Source: Chthoniobacterales bacterium (lineage in GTDB: Bacteria; Verrucomicrobiota; Verrucomicrobiia; Chthoniobacterales; DYNR01). Taken from it: a DNA stretch of 64,000 bases. The notes beneath the pieces were generated by a model. It was not told the origin of the DNA and ran no database searches. It saw nothing but the letters and a program-made list of their open reading frames with translations. The DNA lies in the NCBI GenBank assembly GCA_026418675.1, contig JAOAAX010000006.1, forward strand, positions 53,371 through 117,370, in the 5' to 3' direction. The position numbers and the translations under genes were made by a program. Below are positions 7,942 to 16,798 of this stretch, piece by piece (within the stretch, counting starts at the first letter, position 1; each line of letters opens with the position of its first letter).

Positions 7942-8916
7942 ATGGAAAACCACGAAACCCTAATCTTCGAGCTCGAAAATGCTCGCGCCCTTCAAGCCCT
8001 TTTCGACGGCGATGAATCCCTACTCAAAGAAGCAGCCTCCCAACTCGGAGTCACCATCATTACTCGCGACGCTTGGATCAAAGCAGAAGGTCCCCCGGAA
8101 AAAGTCGAAAAAACACGCCACTTCCTCCAACAACTCGACAACGCCCGCCGTGGCGGCCTCCGAATCCGTCGCCACGAATTCCTTTACGCGCTCCGCGCAC
8201 TGCTCGCGGGCGATAACTTCGAACTCGCTCAATTTCTGGATACAAAAATCTTTTGTTCCCGTAACAAACCTCCAGTATCCCCAAAAACTGTCGGCCAACA
8301 ACGCTACGTCGCAACTATCCGCTCCAATGACATCACTTTCGGAATCGGTCCTGCAGGAACTGGTAAAACCTACCTTGCCGTCGCTCTTGCTATCGAAGCC
8401 CTCCGTCAAGACCGCATCCGCCGAATCATCCTTGCTCGCCCAGCCGTCGAAGCCGGCGAAGCTCTGGGCTTCTTGCCAGGCGACCTTACCGAAAAAATCC
8501 TCCCCTACCTTCGCCCACTCCATGACGCCTTTTCAGAACTCCTCGATTCAGACGAATTCCAGAAATTCACTGAAAAAAATATCATCGAAATTGCTCCTCT
8601 CGCTTACATGCGCGGGAGAACACTTAGCTCCGCCTTCGTAATCCTCGATGAAGCCCAAAACGCAACCACGGAACAAATGCTCATGTTCCTAACTCGCTTA
8701 GGTCCAGATTCAAAAGCCGTTATTACTGGCGATCCAAGCCAAATAGACCTCCCCCGCCACAAACAAAGCGGCCTCCTCGAAGCCATCGAAGCACTCGCCG
8801 AAATCCCGGGAATCGCTTTCCATTACTTTTCAGATGCCGATGTCGTCCGCCATCCTCTTGTCCAGTCAATAATCCGTGCATACCAGACCCACCGCGGACG
8901 CAAGAACTTCTCCTAA
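7942..8916 (+). CDS. PhoH-family ATPase (PhoH-like, YbeZ type)
   Basis: P-loop ATPase of the PhoH/YbeZ family, thought to act in RNA metabolism together with YbeY. The 324 residues have a KH-like N-terminal region (about 1-110) and the ATPase core with Walker A GPAGTGKT at 136-143 and Walker B ILDEAQN at about 234-240. RPAVEAGEALGFLPGDL, Y-RPL-DAF and the sensor TGDPSQIDLP are family hallmarks. In many bacteria the order is phoH, a PgpH-type HD protein and ybeY; here phoH is followed by such an HD protein, but ybeY is not the next gene. Confidence 0.93.
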   Translation: MENHETLIFELENARALQALFDGDESLLKEAASQLGVTIITRDAWIKAEGPPEKVEKTRHFLQQLDNARRGGLRIRRHEFLYALRALLAGDNFELAQFLDTKIFCSRNKPPVSPKTVGQQRYVATIRSNDITFGIGPAGTGKTYLAVALAIEALRQDRIRRIILARPAVEAGEALGFLPGDLTEKILPYLRPLHDAFSELLDSDEFQKFTEKNIIEIAPLAYMRGRTLSSAFVILDEAQNATTEQMLMFLTRLGPDSKAVITGDPSQIDLPRHKQSGLLEAIEALAEIPGIAFHYFSDADVVRHPLVQSIIRAYQTHRGRKNFS

Positions 8917-8924
8917 TTCCACTC

Positions 8925-10505
8925 ATGCATCTACAATTCGCCAAATTCTTTCAACGCCAACAAGCCCCAAGAACAAGACGGCGTATCGAGGACCTCTCCT
9001 CCCTTCAGATCGAACTCCAATTCGGTTGGATCACAAAAATTGGAATTTTCCTCATATTCAGCCTTGGTCTCGCTGCTCTCATTTTCTCCGGTCATTCCAG
9101 CAATCAGCTCCAAAAATTCCTCATTAGTTTGCTAATCTTTGGAACTGCTATCGCTCACCTCTGGGTCAACCATCCCAACACCCTCCACTCCAACCAACGC
9201 TTATTTCTCGTTCTCTGCATCCTCTTTGCTCAGCTCGCCGCAATCAAGTTTCTCCTTACTGAAGCCCATCGAGGTTTACTCGATCCGGCTTTCCTTCCCA
9301 TGCTTGCTCCCTACGCATTTGCTCCCCTTTGCCTCTCAGTCCTCCTCGGTAAAAACCACGGTCTCTATGCAGCTATCTTTTGCAGCCTTTGGACCGCCTT
9401 TCTCCTCCGTCAAATTGAGCCAATCCTCCTCGTCATCTCCCTTATCGTTGGCTTCGTCGCTGTCCACCTCACATTCCAGGTTCGAAAACGCGCTACTCTC
9501 ATCCATGCAGGTTTCTTCACAGGTCTCGCCACCCTCATCCTTTGCTTGCTTTTAGGATTCATAGGTCCCATAAACCTGCATTCACTCCCCCAATCAAACT
9601 GGGAACTCATCGCTTGGCAGTCTTTAACAGCGCTCGCCGCTGGCATCATTACTTCCATCATTGTTTCCGGGCTAATACCCATACTCGAAAGCCTCTTCGG
9701 TGTTACTACCGACATATCTTGGCTCGAAATGTCCGACCTCAACCACCCCCTCCTCAAACGACTGAGCCTCGAAGCTCCTGGTAGCTACCACCACAGCCTA
9801 GCCGTAGCAAATCTCTCCGAAGCTGCAGCAGAAAAAATTGGGGCAAACCCAACCATCTGTAGGGTCGCTTCCTACTTCCACGACATTGGAAAACTCGTCA
9901 AACCAGAATACTTCACAGAAAACATCACAAACAATTCCAACCCCCATGACGAACTTACCCCAACCATGAGCGCCCTTATCATCATCGCTCATGTCAAAGA
10001 AGGCGTTGATTTAGCCCTCAAACACAAACTCAACCCCCTCATCATTGACGTCATACGCCAACACCACGGCACTTCCCTCGTTTCTTACTTCTACCAACGC
10101 GCACTCAGCCAACAACGCGATGCAGCACTCGGTGGCAAAATTATGAACATCCGTCCCGAAGACCTCCCCCAGGTAAATGAATCAAATTTCCGCTATCCCG
10201 GCCCCAAACCAAACACAAAGGAATCTGCCATCATTAGCCTCGCCGATGCCGTCGAAAGCGCTTCTCGCTCTCTCGAACGCCCAACACCTCAACGCATCGC
10301 TGACTTAATCGACTCCATCATTAAAGACCGCCTCGACGACGGCCAGCTCGACGACGCACCTATCACCCTCCAGGAACTTAAAAAAATCGCCGAAAGCTTC
10401 CGATTCACTCTCCAAAGCATGCTCCATTCCCGAGTCGCTTATCCCAAAAAACGTGATTCTGACGATGACTCCGATTCCCAGGATTCTATCCGAATCGCTG
10501 TCTAA
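8925..10505 (+). CDS. Membrane HD-domain phosphohydrolase (PgpH/7TMR-HD type, lacking the extracellular domain)
   Basis: 526 residues. About residues 40-250 contain six to eight membrane helices and the cytoplasmic C-terminal part (about 280-460) an HD domain with H-H in SYHHSL and the metal site YFHDIGKL near residue 317. ISWLEMSDLNHPLLKRLSLEAPG is the usual lead-in to HD domains of the 7TM/PgpH group, members of which hydrolyse cyclic di-AMP. Typical PgpH proteins are about 700 residues with a large extracellular domain between the first two helices; here that domain is missing. The tail after residue 500 is acidic and low-complexity. Substrate is not proven. It starts 8 nt after phoH. Confidence 0.85.
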   Translation: MHLQFAKFFQRQQAPRTRRRIEDLSSLQIELQFGWITKIGIFLIFSLGLAALIFSGHSSNQLQKFLISLLIFGTAIAHLWVNHPNTLHSNQRLFLVLCILFAQLAAIKFLLTEAHRGLLDPAFLPMLAPYAFAPLCLSVLLGKNHGLYAAIFCSLWTAFLLRQIEPILLVISLIVGFVAVHLTFQVRKRATLIHAGFFTGLATLILCLLLGFIGPINLHSLPQSNWELIAWQSLTALAAGIITSIIVSGLIPILESLFGVTTDISWLEMSDLNHPLLKRLSLEAPGSYHHSLAVANLSEAAAEKIGANPTICRVASYFHDIGKLVKPEYFTENITNNSNPHDELTPTMSALIIIAHVKEGVDLALKHKLNPLIIDVIRQHHGTSLVSYFYQRALSQQRDAALGGKIMNIRPEDLPQVNESNFRYPGPKPNTKESAIISLADAVESASRSLERPTPQRIADLIDSIIKDRLDDGQLDDAPITLQELKKIAESFRFTLQSMLHSRVAYPKKRDSDDDSDSQDSIRIAV

Positions 10506-10564
10506 CCAAAAATTCCTTACTTAAGTTACTCCTCCCCGCTTCCAACAAATTAAATTCCAGACAG

Positions 10565-11260
10565 ATGGAATCCAGACAGGAATCTCCACAAAACAGCCCA
10601 AAAAACTCCGAAGAGCAACTTCAGCCCAAACCTTCAATTCTCGAGTTCCTCGACCATAAAATCCAAAACGGCGGTTTCCAAATCGGCCAAATCAACGTCC
10701 GATCAGATTTCCAACTCCACCACATCGAAGATTCCTCCCTCCTCCCTACCCTTAAAATCTATACTTCCCCCTACGATGCACGCCTCCTTGCTCTCGAAAC
10801 TTCTGACGGCTCCTACCGACCACTCAAATCCGCACCTAACCTCCGCCGAGGTTGGCTCCTCAAGCTACAAAACACCTCCGAGGTCCGATTAGCTCTCGAC
10901 TTCTTTTACCCAGCAGCTATTGCACTCTGGCACTCCCTTAATTTCGGATCGTTGCAAATCGTCCCTCTTCGGGAAACACTCAGCCGTCAAACAGGAATGT
11001 ATCGTATCACCCAAAAAATTACCGACCAACAAGCTATTAACCTTATCCTCAATCACTGCAACAACCAATCAAGTTGCCTTCGCAAAATTCTTTGGCCTTT
11101 AACCCCCGAGAGACCTCATCCCCTTACTGTCTCTGACGCATCCCATCTCACCACTACGCTCCCCTCAAACCACATTCCCATTCTCTGCATCGAAGCTTGC
11201 AACCTGCTCATAGCAGCCGCTCGTTCCTTACTCAAATCTCCCGACCAAACACCAAAATAA
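10565..11260 (+). CDS. Possible Fe-S protein resembling the DR2241 C-terminal domains
   Basis: 231 residues with a disordered N-terminus (about 1-20). From residue 90 the pattern RRGWLLKL..., LALDFFYPAAIALW, LRETLSRQTGMYRIT and then four cysteines (C165-x5-C171 ... C208-x3-C212, in a C-x3-C-NLLIAAAR context) recalls the stabilising and 4Fe-4S-binding domains found behind CbiX-type chelatase in Deinococcus DR2241. No CbiX chelatase domain is present here. The match is from memory and not proven. The gene lies 59 nt after the HD protein on the same strand. The alternative is simply an unknown conserved protein. Confidence 0.5.
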   Translation: MESRQESPQNSPKNSEEQLQPKPSILEFLDHKIQNGGFQIGQINVRSDFQLHHIEDSSLLPTLKIYTSPYDARLLALETSDGSYRPLKSAPNLRRGWLLKLQNTSEVRLALDFFYPAAIALWHSLNFGSLQIVPLRETLSRQTGMYRITQKITDQQAINLILNHCNNQSSCLRKILWPLTPERPHPLTVSDASHLTTTLPSNHIPILCIEACNLLIAAARSLLKSPDQTPK

Positions 11261-11272
11261 AAATTTCAAATT

Positions 11273-12280
11273 TCACAGCTCTACTTTCCAACCAAACGCT
11301 ATCATCCCCAAAACAATTAAAATTCCCAAAACCCCCAACACCAAATTCATCATATTCGATACACTTGCAGAAGCTAATGCCGTATTGAGGTCCGGAACAC
11401 TCAAGCGTTCGTAGTTCCGAATCGCCACCCTCACCTCTGGCAAGGAAGTGATTATTGCCCCAAGAAAATAATGCAAACCAGCAAAAACTGCTTCCCCTAA
11501 TATTTTTGACAAAGTTACTCCATAAATAGCGGTCCAAGCTAAAAAAATCGCATTCAGCACCATACTCGCAAAGATTAATCCACCTGTCCCTACAAAAAAC
11601 AAAAGCCACGATTCCGTGTGCTGCGAATCATCTATCTTCTCAAATAAAGCTGGATGTTTCCTTCTCATGGAAAATTCCCACAAAAAAAATATCAAAACTC
11701 CTAAGCATCCGATTATTACAGCCGCTACAAGCCAGGGCGAAGAGCGCAACTTTACCTGCCCTTCTCCCAATCCAAATTGATTATATCCTGTCATCGCCCA
11801 ATACATCCCAGTCGAAAAAAGAAACATTAAAAAAGCCATCCCAACATGCCCTACAACCAAACTCCTCTCCTTCCACAGTAATCCCCAATACTCCGCCAAC
11901 CTTACGCATCGCCCCCGTATAAACCACCCAACAATCACAATCATAGGTGCTAACAAATACATCAAATACAAATTTGCGAAATTCGAACCCAATGGATTGG
12001 CTATTCCTCCAGCACGTCCCATCCCCAGCGCTACAAGCATATTCGCCAACTCAGGATTATTCGTGCTAACATTTATAACGAGCGTCCTTGTCTTCGCCCC
12101 CAAATATTTCCCAGCTAGTCCTGCCGAAGAATCCACCATCCAGTCCGTCGTCCGTGGTATTCCCCAAATACACAAAATCACTCCCAAAATAAAACTTTCG
12201 ATTAAGAAAAAATGCTCTCCTCCAACCGCTGCAAAACGTCCACTCTGCCATTCGTGCAATCTCAAAAACAATTCTGTCAT
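11273..12280 (-). CDS. Membrane protein resembling Na+/Ca2+ exchanger (CaCA) family
   Basis: 335 residues with about ten hydrophobic segments in two similar halves. The first half contains NVSTNNPELANMLVALG...NPLGSNFANLYLMY, the second GAIITSLPEVRVAIRN...NTALASASVSNMMNLVLGV. Both look like the alpha-repeats of CaCA exchangers (consensus with SxPE and GSNxxN). The first repeat has NNPE instead of TSLPE and the second ASVSNMMN instead of GSNIFN, so ion specificity or activity may differ. It is convergent with the preceding + strand gene (12 bp gap). I am fairly sure of the superfamily, less so of function. Confidence 0.65.
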   Translation of the reverse strand: MTELFLRLHEWQSGRFAAVGGEHFFLIESFILGVILCIWGIPRTTDWMVDSSAGLAGKYLGAKTRTLVINVSTNNPELANMLVALGMGRAGGIANPLGSNFANLYLMYLLAPMIVIVGWFIRGRCVRLAEYWGLLWKERSLVVGHVGMAFLMFLFSTGMYWAMTGYNQFGLGEGQVKLRSSPWLVAAVIIGCLGVLIFFLWEFSMRRKHPALFEKIDDSQHTESWLLFFVGTGGLIFASMVLNAIFLAWTAIYGVTLSKILGEAVFAGLHYFLGAIITSLPEVRVAIRNYERLSVPDLNTALASASVSNMMNLVLGVLGILIVLGMIAFGWKVEL

Positions 12281-12360
12281 ACGGAATACCTCAACAATTG
12301 GAAATCCTCCCCTTCATTAAATTTATCTCATACCTAAGCTCTACTTCATGAAACGATTCC

Positions 12361-12445
12361 TGCCGGTGGCGGGATTCGAACCCGCACGGGAATTTCTTCC
12401 CAACGGATTTTAAGTCCGTTGCGTCTGCCTTTCCGCCACACCGGC
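12361..12445 (-). tRNA. tRNA-Leu (anticodon UAA)
   Basis: Read on the minus strand, the acceptor stem GCCGGTG pairs with CACCGGC followed by discriminator A. The anticodon loop CTTAAAA within the stem ACGGA/TCCGT gives anticodon TAA. A long variable arm (GGGAAGAAATTCCC) and the TTCGAATC T-loop mark a class II tRNA, as expected for leucine. CCA is not encoded. It sits between the exchanger-like gene and the HDOD gene. Confidence 0.95.
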
Positions 12446-12550
12446 ACTTAATCAAAACTAAACATCCTCCACTTCATTCATTCCTCCCAAAAGTAGAACG
12501 TGAAATTTGTCCTAAATCAACAAGAACTCGCTCGTTGCTTCTATTGTAAA

Positions 12551-13420
12551 CTACACAAAAACTTTCGAAAGCTCATCCTTTTGCAGACGCATATCCTCAT
12601 CCTGTCTCTCTGCCCATGCTAGAAGTTCAGCCTCCGACTCCCACCCAATCATCTCTACCATCCCAGGTAATAACTTCAATCCGTAATCCCATGCAAACTC
12701 TCCCCATTCCATTAAATTGACCAAAACATCCGCTATATGAACCACCCCTTCCTCAATCCGAGCAACTCTCGGATGATGATGCTTTTCCACCACCTCACAC
12801 ATCTTCGCAGGAAAATGCCATGCTTCCATAAGAGTCTTCCCTGCATAAGCATGATTCATCCCAAACTGTTTCTCCTCCTTTTCAAGAGCTAGACCCTTAA
12901 AAATCCCTCCCTCGCCTGCATATTCCCGAAATGCATGATGAAAATACCGATGGTAAATATTCAACCCCACATCATGCATCAGCCCGCAAAGAAAAAACAT
13001 TTGCAAATTCGCCATTCCCTTCTCACTACCCAACCGCTGTGCAACAAGGGCTGTCATACAACTATGCAACCAAAACTCCTCAAGCGAAAACGTCTCATCA
13101 CTCGGACACCTCAACGCATCATACAACGAAAAGGCAGAAACCACATTACACACCTCTTGGAATCCCAATACCAACACAGCATACTCAATCGTCTCAATCT
13201 TACGACTTCTTCCATAATACGGCGAATTGGCTATCTTTAAAACCCGCATCGCCGTCGCCGGCTCACGATTAATCAACTCAACCACCCGATCCACTAACGT
13301 ATAGGGATTGTGCAACGCCTTCAAAATCAATGATAAAGCATCCGGCTGCGGTGTAGCTGTTTGTATTTGCCGGATAAGCATCTCCGTCCTTTCTCGTAAA
13401 TTTTCGCTACTTCCACGCAT
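12551..13420 (-). CDS. HDOD-domain signalling protein
   Basis: 289 residues (ATG 13420; a GTG precedes it). The HDOD domain covers about residues 15-215 with the typical lead PDALSLILKALHNPYT, LINREPATAMRVLKIANSPYYG and the partially conserved HD-like residues (LCGLMHDVGLNIYH, then AWHFPAKMCEVVEKHH). HDOD proteins lack full HD catalysis in most cases and act in regulation of chemotaxis, c-di-GMP signalling or stress. It is a standalone domain protein, downstream of the broken membrane glycosyltransferase gene. Confidence 0.88.
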   Translation of the reverse strand: MRGSSENLRERTEMLIRQIQTATPQPDALSLILKALHNPYTLVDRVVELINREPATAMRVLKIANSPYYGRSRKIETIEYAVLVLGFQEVCNVVSAFSLYDALRCPSDETFSLEEFWLHSCMTALVAQRLGSEKGMANLQMFFLCGLMHDVGLNIYHRYFHHAFREYAGEGGIFKGLALEKEEKQFGMNHAYAGKTLMEAWHFPAKMCEVVEKHHHPRVARIEEGVVHIADVLVNLMEWGEFAWDYGLKLLPGMVEMIGWESEAELLAWAERQDEDMRLQKDELSKVFV

Positions 13421-13489
13421 CACAACTACTCCCTCAAACTACCTGCCAAGCCCACCGCCGCAACCTCTTCCACAAGTTTATCAAAAATT

Positions 13490-15215
13490 TCACCTCCGCC
13501 ACTCAAAAAGGCGAACATCTCCAACCCGCCTGACTTCAACCCACCCCTCCGGAATTCGCTCCCATACTCTACCTCTCCCTCCTCCATAAATCTTAAGTTC
13601 TCGCGGCCCAATAAAGACATGCGTAACTTCTCTTAACACCCCACTCCTCAACCCTTTACAATAAAGCTCTCTCAATGCCATTTCCAATTCCCGGTATTCA
13701 ATACCATGACTCCACAAATGCCCAGCATAACCCATCGCCACTGGATAACCGCATAGAGCCACCGGATGGGGAACATCTGGCTTCGTTGCCACACGAACTC
13801 GCTTAGCAGGAATCCCTCGCAAAACACTTTCAGCTTCCCGAATTTCACGCACCTCCAGCCATCGATGCATTTGGTGCTGCCCCAAACCTTCCCACAAGGC
13901 AACTCCACCACTCCAGAATAAACCGACCATCAAAACTGCTCGTAAGTAAAAACTGACCCGTTTAAGCATATCCCACATAAACGGCCCTAAAACCAAAAAA
14001 CTCCATATCATCAATTTCACATTATCCCATGCCCACGGTGCAAAACGCACAAAACAACAAACAGCAAAAACCCCTACCGAATAGCTAACAAACAATTTCT
14101 CATATCGCAAACCTTTCACCAACACCCACACCAAAACCGCAAACACCATTGGAAGCCAAAATCCAAAATTCCAAAACCAAAATCCTATCTTCTCTCCTCC
14201 AGCCATCCAACCAGGACTCCATCCAATAAAATTTCCCCCCCCACCTCCTGTCACTAGCAAAAAAAGGGGAATTGCAAACACCATAGCCCCCCCCCCCCCT
14301 CCAGAAAAAAACACGCCGCTCTTCCCCTCCACTCACCAGCCAACACACTACCAAAAGCCCAACTAGAAAAATAAACGTATGCACGTGGAAAAGAGGCATC
14401 AACCCAAGCAAGATCCACTCAACCCATAGAGGAAGAACTCCCTTTTCACCACGAAATCGCCCTCGCCATCTCTCCAACAATACCAAGCCAGCAGGCAACG
14501 CCCAAAGAAATCCTCGCTGCGTTACAAAAACGGATAAAAACAAATTCTTCCACTCAGGCCCAAACAGTGTCTCTCGCTTCCAATCCCCCTCCCAAATCGC
14601 AAACCCGGCTAACCCACCACACAACAACAAAACACACAACCCAAAAACACCTCCCCACCTCCACAAACTCACACCAGCCAGAAAAGAGCCAATTAAACCC
14701 ATCCATATCATCAAACAAAAAATAGATACACCAATCTTCAATAAAACAGCTCCAAAAAGATGTATCCCAATCGGATAACGGATGATTTGATCCAATATAA
14801 TTGGGCTCTCAGGCCAAAATCTTACCCCGCTGGCCAAAAATTGTGTCAAATGCATATGCAATGCCAAATCACCCAAGTTAAACGGCGACCCAATCACCAA
14901 CCACCCATTGCTCTCCCCCACCAGCCACAAATAAGAACGCAAACTCGCAAGAATATAGACAATTATAACCAAATAACTCCAAAATCCATATATCTTCTCA
15001 CCCCCCCCATCCACAAACGCCCTCCAATTTCTATTTAGATAAACCAAATACCCAACAACAGCAACAAAACCAGCTCCCAAAGCCAATTCTGCACGCCGAA
15101 CAGTTAATCCCTCTGGCAGCATCCCCAACAACAATCCAACGAGAGCTACCATCCCCACCATTATTAAAACACCCACAACAACAAAAATCCCAAACCGAAA
15201 TTCCGGATATTTCAT
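13490..15215 (-). pseudogene. Membrane glycosyltransferase-like protein, frameshifted at a 13-base C run
   Basis: Two overlapping frames encode the parts of one membrane protein. From ATG 15215 the first frame gives many membrane helices (about residues 5-300, with NLGDLALHMHLTQFLASG, PIGIHLFG, LMPLFHVHTFIFLVG). The downstream frame, ending at 13490, continues with further helices and a soluble C-terminal domain (VFIGPRELKIYG). The switch lies at 14287-14299, a run of 13 C on the + strand (G13 in the gene). The total is 1726 nt, one more than a multiple of three, so G12 (or G15) would restore a single frame of about 575 residues. The HxH and topology suggest a GT-C or O-antigen-type membrane enzyme, but I am not certain. 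It could be a phase-variable gene, a pseudogene or a sequencing error; the gene also has C7 and C8 runs. Confidence 0.7.
14287..14299. repeat. Homopolymer C13 (G13 on the coding strand)
   Basis: Thirteen consecutive C on the + strand inside a coding region, exactly where two membrane-protein frames meet. Tracts of this length slip readily during replication, and in several pathogens they switch surface genes on and off. Other runs in the same gene are C7 starting near 14235 and C8 at 15001-15008. Confidence 0.9.
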
Positions 15216-15226
15216 CCAGTGTTATA

Positions 15227-16378
15227 TTAGATACACAACTCTAATTTATTGCGAACTTTTTCCTCTTCGGCATCAACCCCAAAACCGGGAACGGCACGCC
15301 CACGGGGCCAATTCCGAATCGCAGCAAGATAGCAGAAACTACGCCCCATAATCTCCGGATGCACCAACATCCGCAGACTACGCATCCTCTTTGCCTCCTC
15401 ACCAACGGGAACTCGCCCGTCCTTCTCCAACAACCAACCACGCAAAACTTCTACCAAAAAATGATACTGGTCAGCAAAACCACCAATCTTCCACCCTGCT
15501 GCCTCCAGCTCCTCCGCAACCTGTGTAAAGTCCACATGCGCAGTAATATCCTTTGATCCAAGCTTTTCAAAAGGCTCCTCATCACATCGGTGTCGACTAT
15601 AACACCGCACTAACCCCTTTCCCCTCCCTGCTCCGTAATAACTTGAACGCGTATATCCATAATCACAAACGAGAATAACCCCACGTTCAAACAAACCACT
15701 ACGCCCTCTCGCCCATTCTCTGACAGACGGCCTAACCGCAGCTAGGTATCCCTCACCCAACCTTTCCACTCCACAATAACTCGCCAAAAACTCCGCCAAC
15801 CCCTCTCCGATCGGCCGACTACACCAACCAAGGCCACCATCTTCAAAAACTTCAACACAACGCTCAAACCACCCTCCATCTCTCAACTCAACCAACTTAA
15901 AAGGTAAAGCATCCAAGAGTTCATTACAAAAATAGACACCTACATCAACTTTTTCCCCAACTCCTCCCAACCATTCCACCTTCCCTGCAAAATCCACAAG
16001 CCTCTCCATTTGTCTCCTGCGCAATCTCTCCCATGGTTCAAATACAATCACCCGAAGCGCATCCCAAAACTCCACCTCCCGACGAAAAAAACTTAACAAA
16101 TCACGGAGAAAAAAACCGTCATGAGCTCCCTCCTCGCAAAAATAAAACTCCCTCGGTCTTCCAAATGCCTCCCAAACTCCAATCACAAACCTCCCAATAG
16201 CTTCCGCAAATATCGGCCCTAAACTGCAATTCGTAAAAAAATCAGCTCCTTCCCATCCGATTTTGGCATTCCCCGACGCATAATAGCCCCACTCCGGATT
16301 GTAGAGAACAATATCCAAATATTCATCAAAACCTATAACCCTCTCCCCTCTCCGCACCAATAAATCTCGTAGTGCCAA
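15227..16378 (-). CDS. MidA/NDUFAF7-family SAM-dependent methyltransferase
   Basis: Protein arginine methyltransferase family (DUF185, mitochondrial complex I assembly factor in eukaryotes; bacterial role unclear). I place the start at TTG 16378, preceded by GGGAGGAG; the longer frame to 16519 overlaps the upstream gene by about 100 nt. This gives 383 residues starting just before RGERVIGFDEYLDIVLYNPEWGYY, the family N-terminus. Then DFFTN-SLGPIFAEAIGR and a SAM-binding region that is degenerate (EEGAHDGFF in place of GAGxG) and the family signature YFCNELLDALPFK. ILVCDYGYT and DITAHVDFTQ also fit. It lies 11 nt upstream of the membrane glycosyltransferase-like gene. Confidence 0.82.
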   Translation of the reverse strand: MALRDLLVRRGERVIGFDEYLDIVLYNPEWGYYASGNAKIGWEGADFFTNCSLGPIFAEAIGRFVIGVWEAFGRPREFYFCEEGAHDGFFLRDLLSFFRREVEFWDALRVIVFEPWERLRRRQMERLVDFAGKVEWLGGVGEKVDVGVYFCNELLDALPFKLVELRDGGWFERCVEVFEDGGLGWCSRPIGEGLAEFLASYCGVERLGEGYLAAVRPSVREWARGRSGLFERGVILVCDYGYTRSSYYGAGRGKGLVRCYSRHRCDEEPFEKLGSKDITAHVDFTQVAEELEAAGWKIGGFADQYHFLVEVLRGWLLEKDGRVPVGEEAKRMRSLRMLVHPEIMGRSFCYLAAIRNWPRGRAVPGFGVDAEEEKVRNKLELCI

Positions 16379-16416
16379 ATCCCTCTTCTCCTCCCAAGTT
16401 GTATCCTCTCCCCGCG

Positions 16417-16791
16417 TTACGACGGCATCGCCCTCCACAACATCAAAATCAAAAACAGCAAAACGAACAACAGCAAAACAAACCGGCCAAGTCCCTCCTG
16501 CCGCCCCTTCCTCCGCCACGAACTAGACATTGCTCGGCGCAAAGTTTGCGTCGTCCCAGTGCTCTCCCAAACTCCATCAGCAACCACAGCAACGTTCATT
16601 CGGTGCTCGCCGGCTCTCTTAGGAATTTCTGAAAGTTGCTTTTTTAGCTCCTCCTCCTTCTGGCGTAACTTTTCCTGTTCCCTCTCTAACCGCTCCTTCT
16701 CTGCCGCCAATTTCCCTTTTGCAATCAACGTCTTACCCCCTGATTTTCCCTGTTTCGCAATTTTTAACGTCTTTTTGCCTCCAAGTCCCAT
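16417..16791 (-). CDS. Small coiled-coil protein with C-terminal membrane anchor
   Basis: 124 residues, family not recognised. The basic N-terminus (K/G-rich, about residues 5-30) is followed by a charged coiled coil (about 30-56, E/K/L repeats such as EKERLEREQEKLRQKEEEL). A linker and one strongly hydrophobic helix at the very end (about 103-119) follow. That arrangement predicts a tail-anchored inner-membrane protein with its coiled coil in the cytoplasm. It starts 7 nt after the next upstream gene, which has the same architecture. Confidence 0.7.
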   Translation of the reverse strand: MGLGGKKTLKIAKQGKSGGKTLIAKGKLAAEKERLEREQEKLRQKEEELKKQLSEIPKRAGEHRMNVAVVADGVWESTGTTQTLRRAMSSSWRRKGRQEGLGRFVLLLFVLLFLILMLWRAMPS

Positions 16792-16798
16792 ACCAAAA

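Noticed and set aside
7979..8641. 220-residue + ORF inside phoH and several similar long ORFs in other frames (e.g. 17685-18392, 18224-18988)
   Set aside because: P/S/T/R-rich translations produced by the C-rich strand; the PhoH and acyl-CoA synthetase frames carry clear motifs instead.
16379..16519. N-terminal extension of the MidA-type methyltransferase
   Set aside because: It overlaps the upstream coiled-coil gene by about 100 nt and is unlike the family; TTG 16378 with GGGAGGAG fits better.
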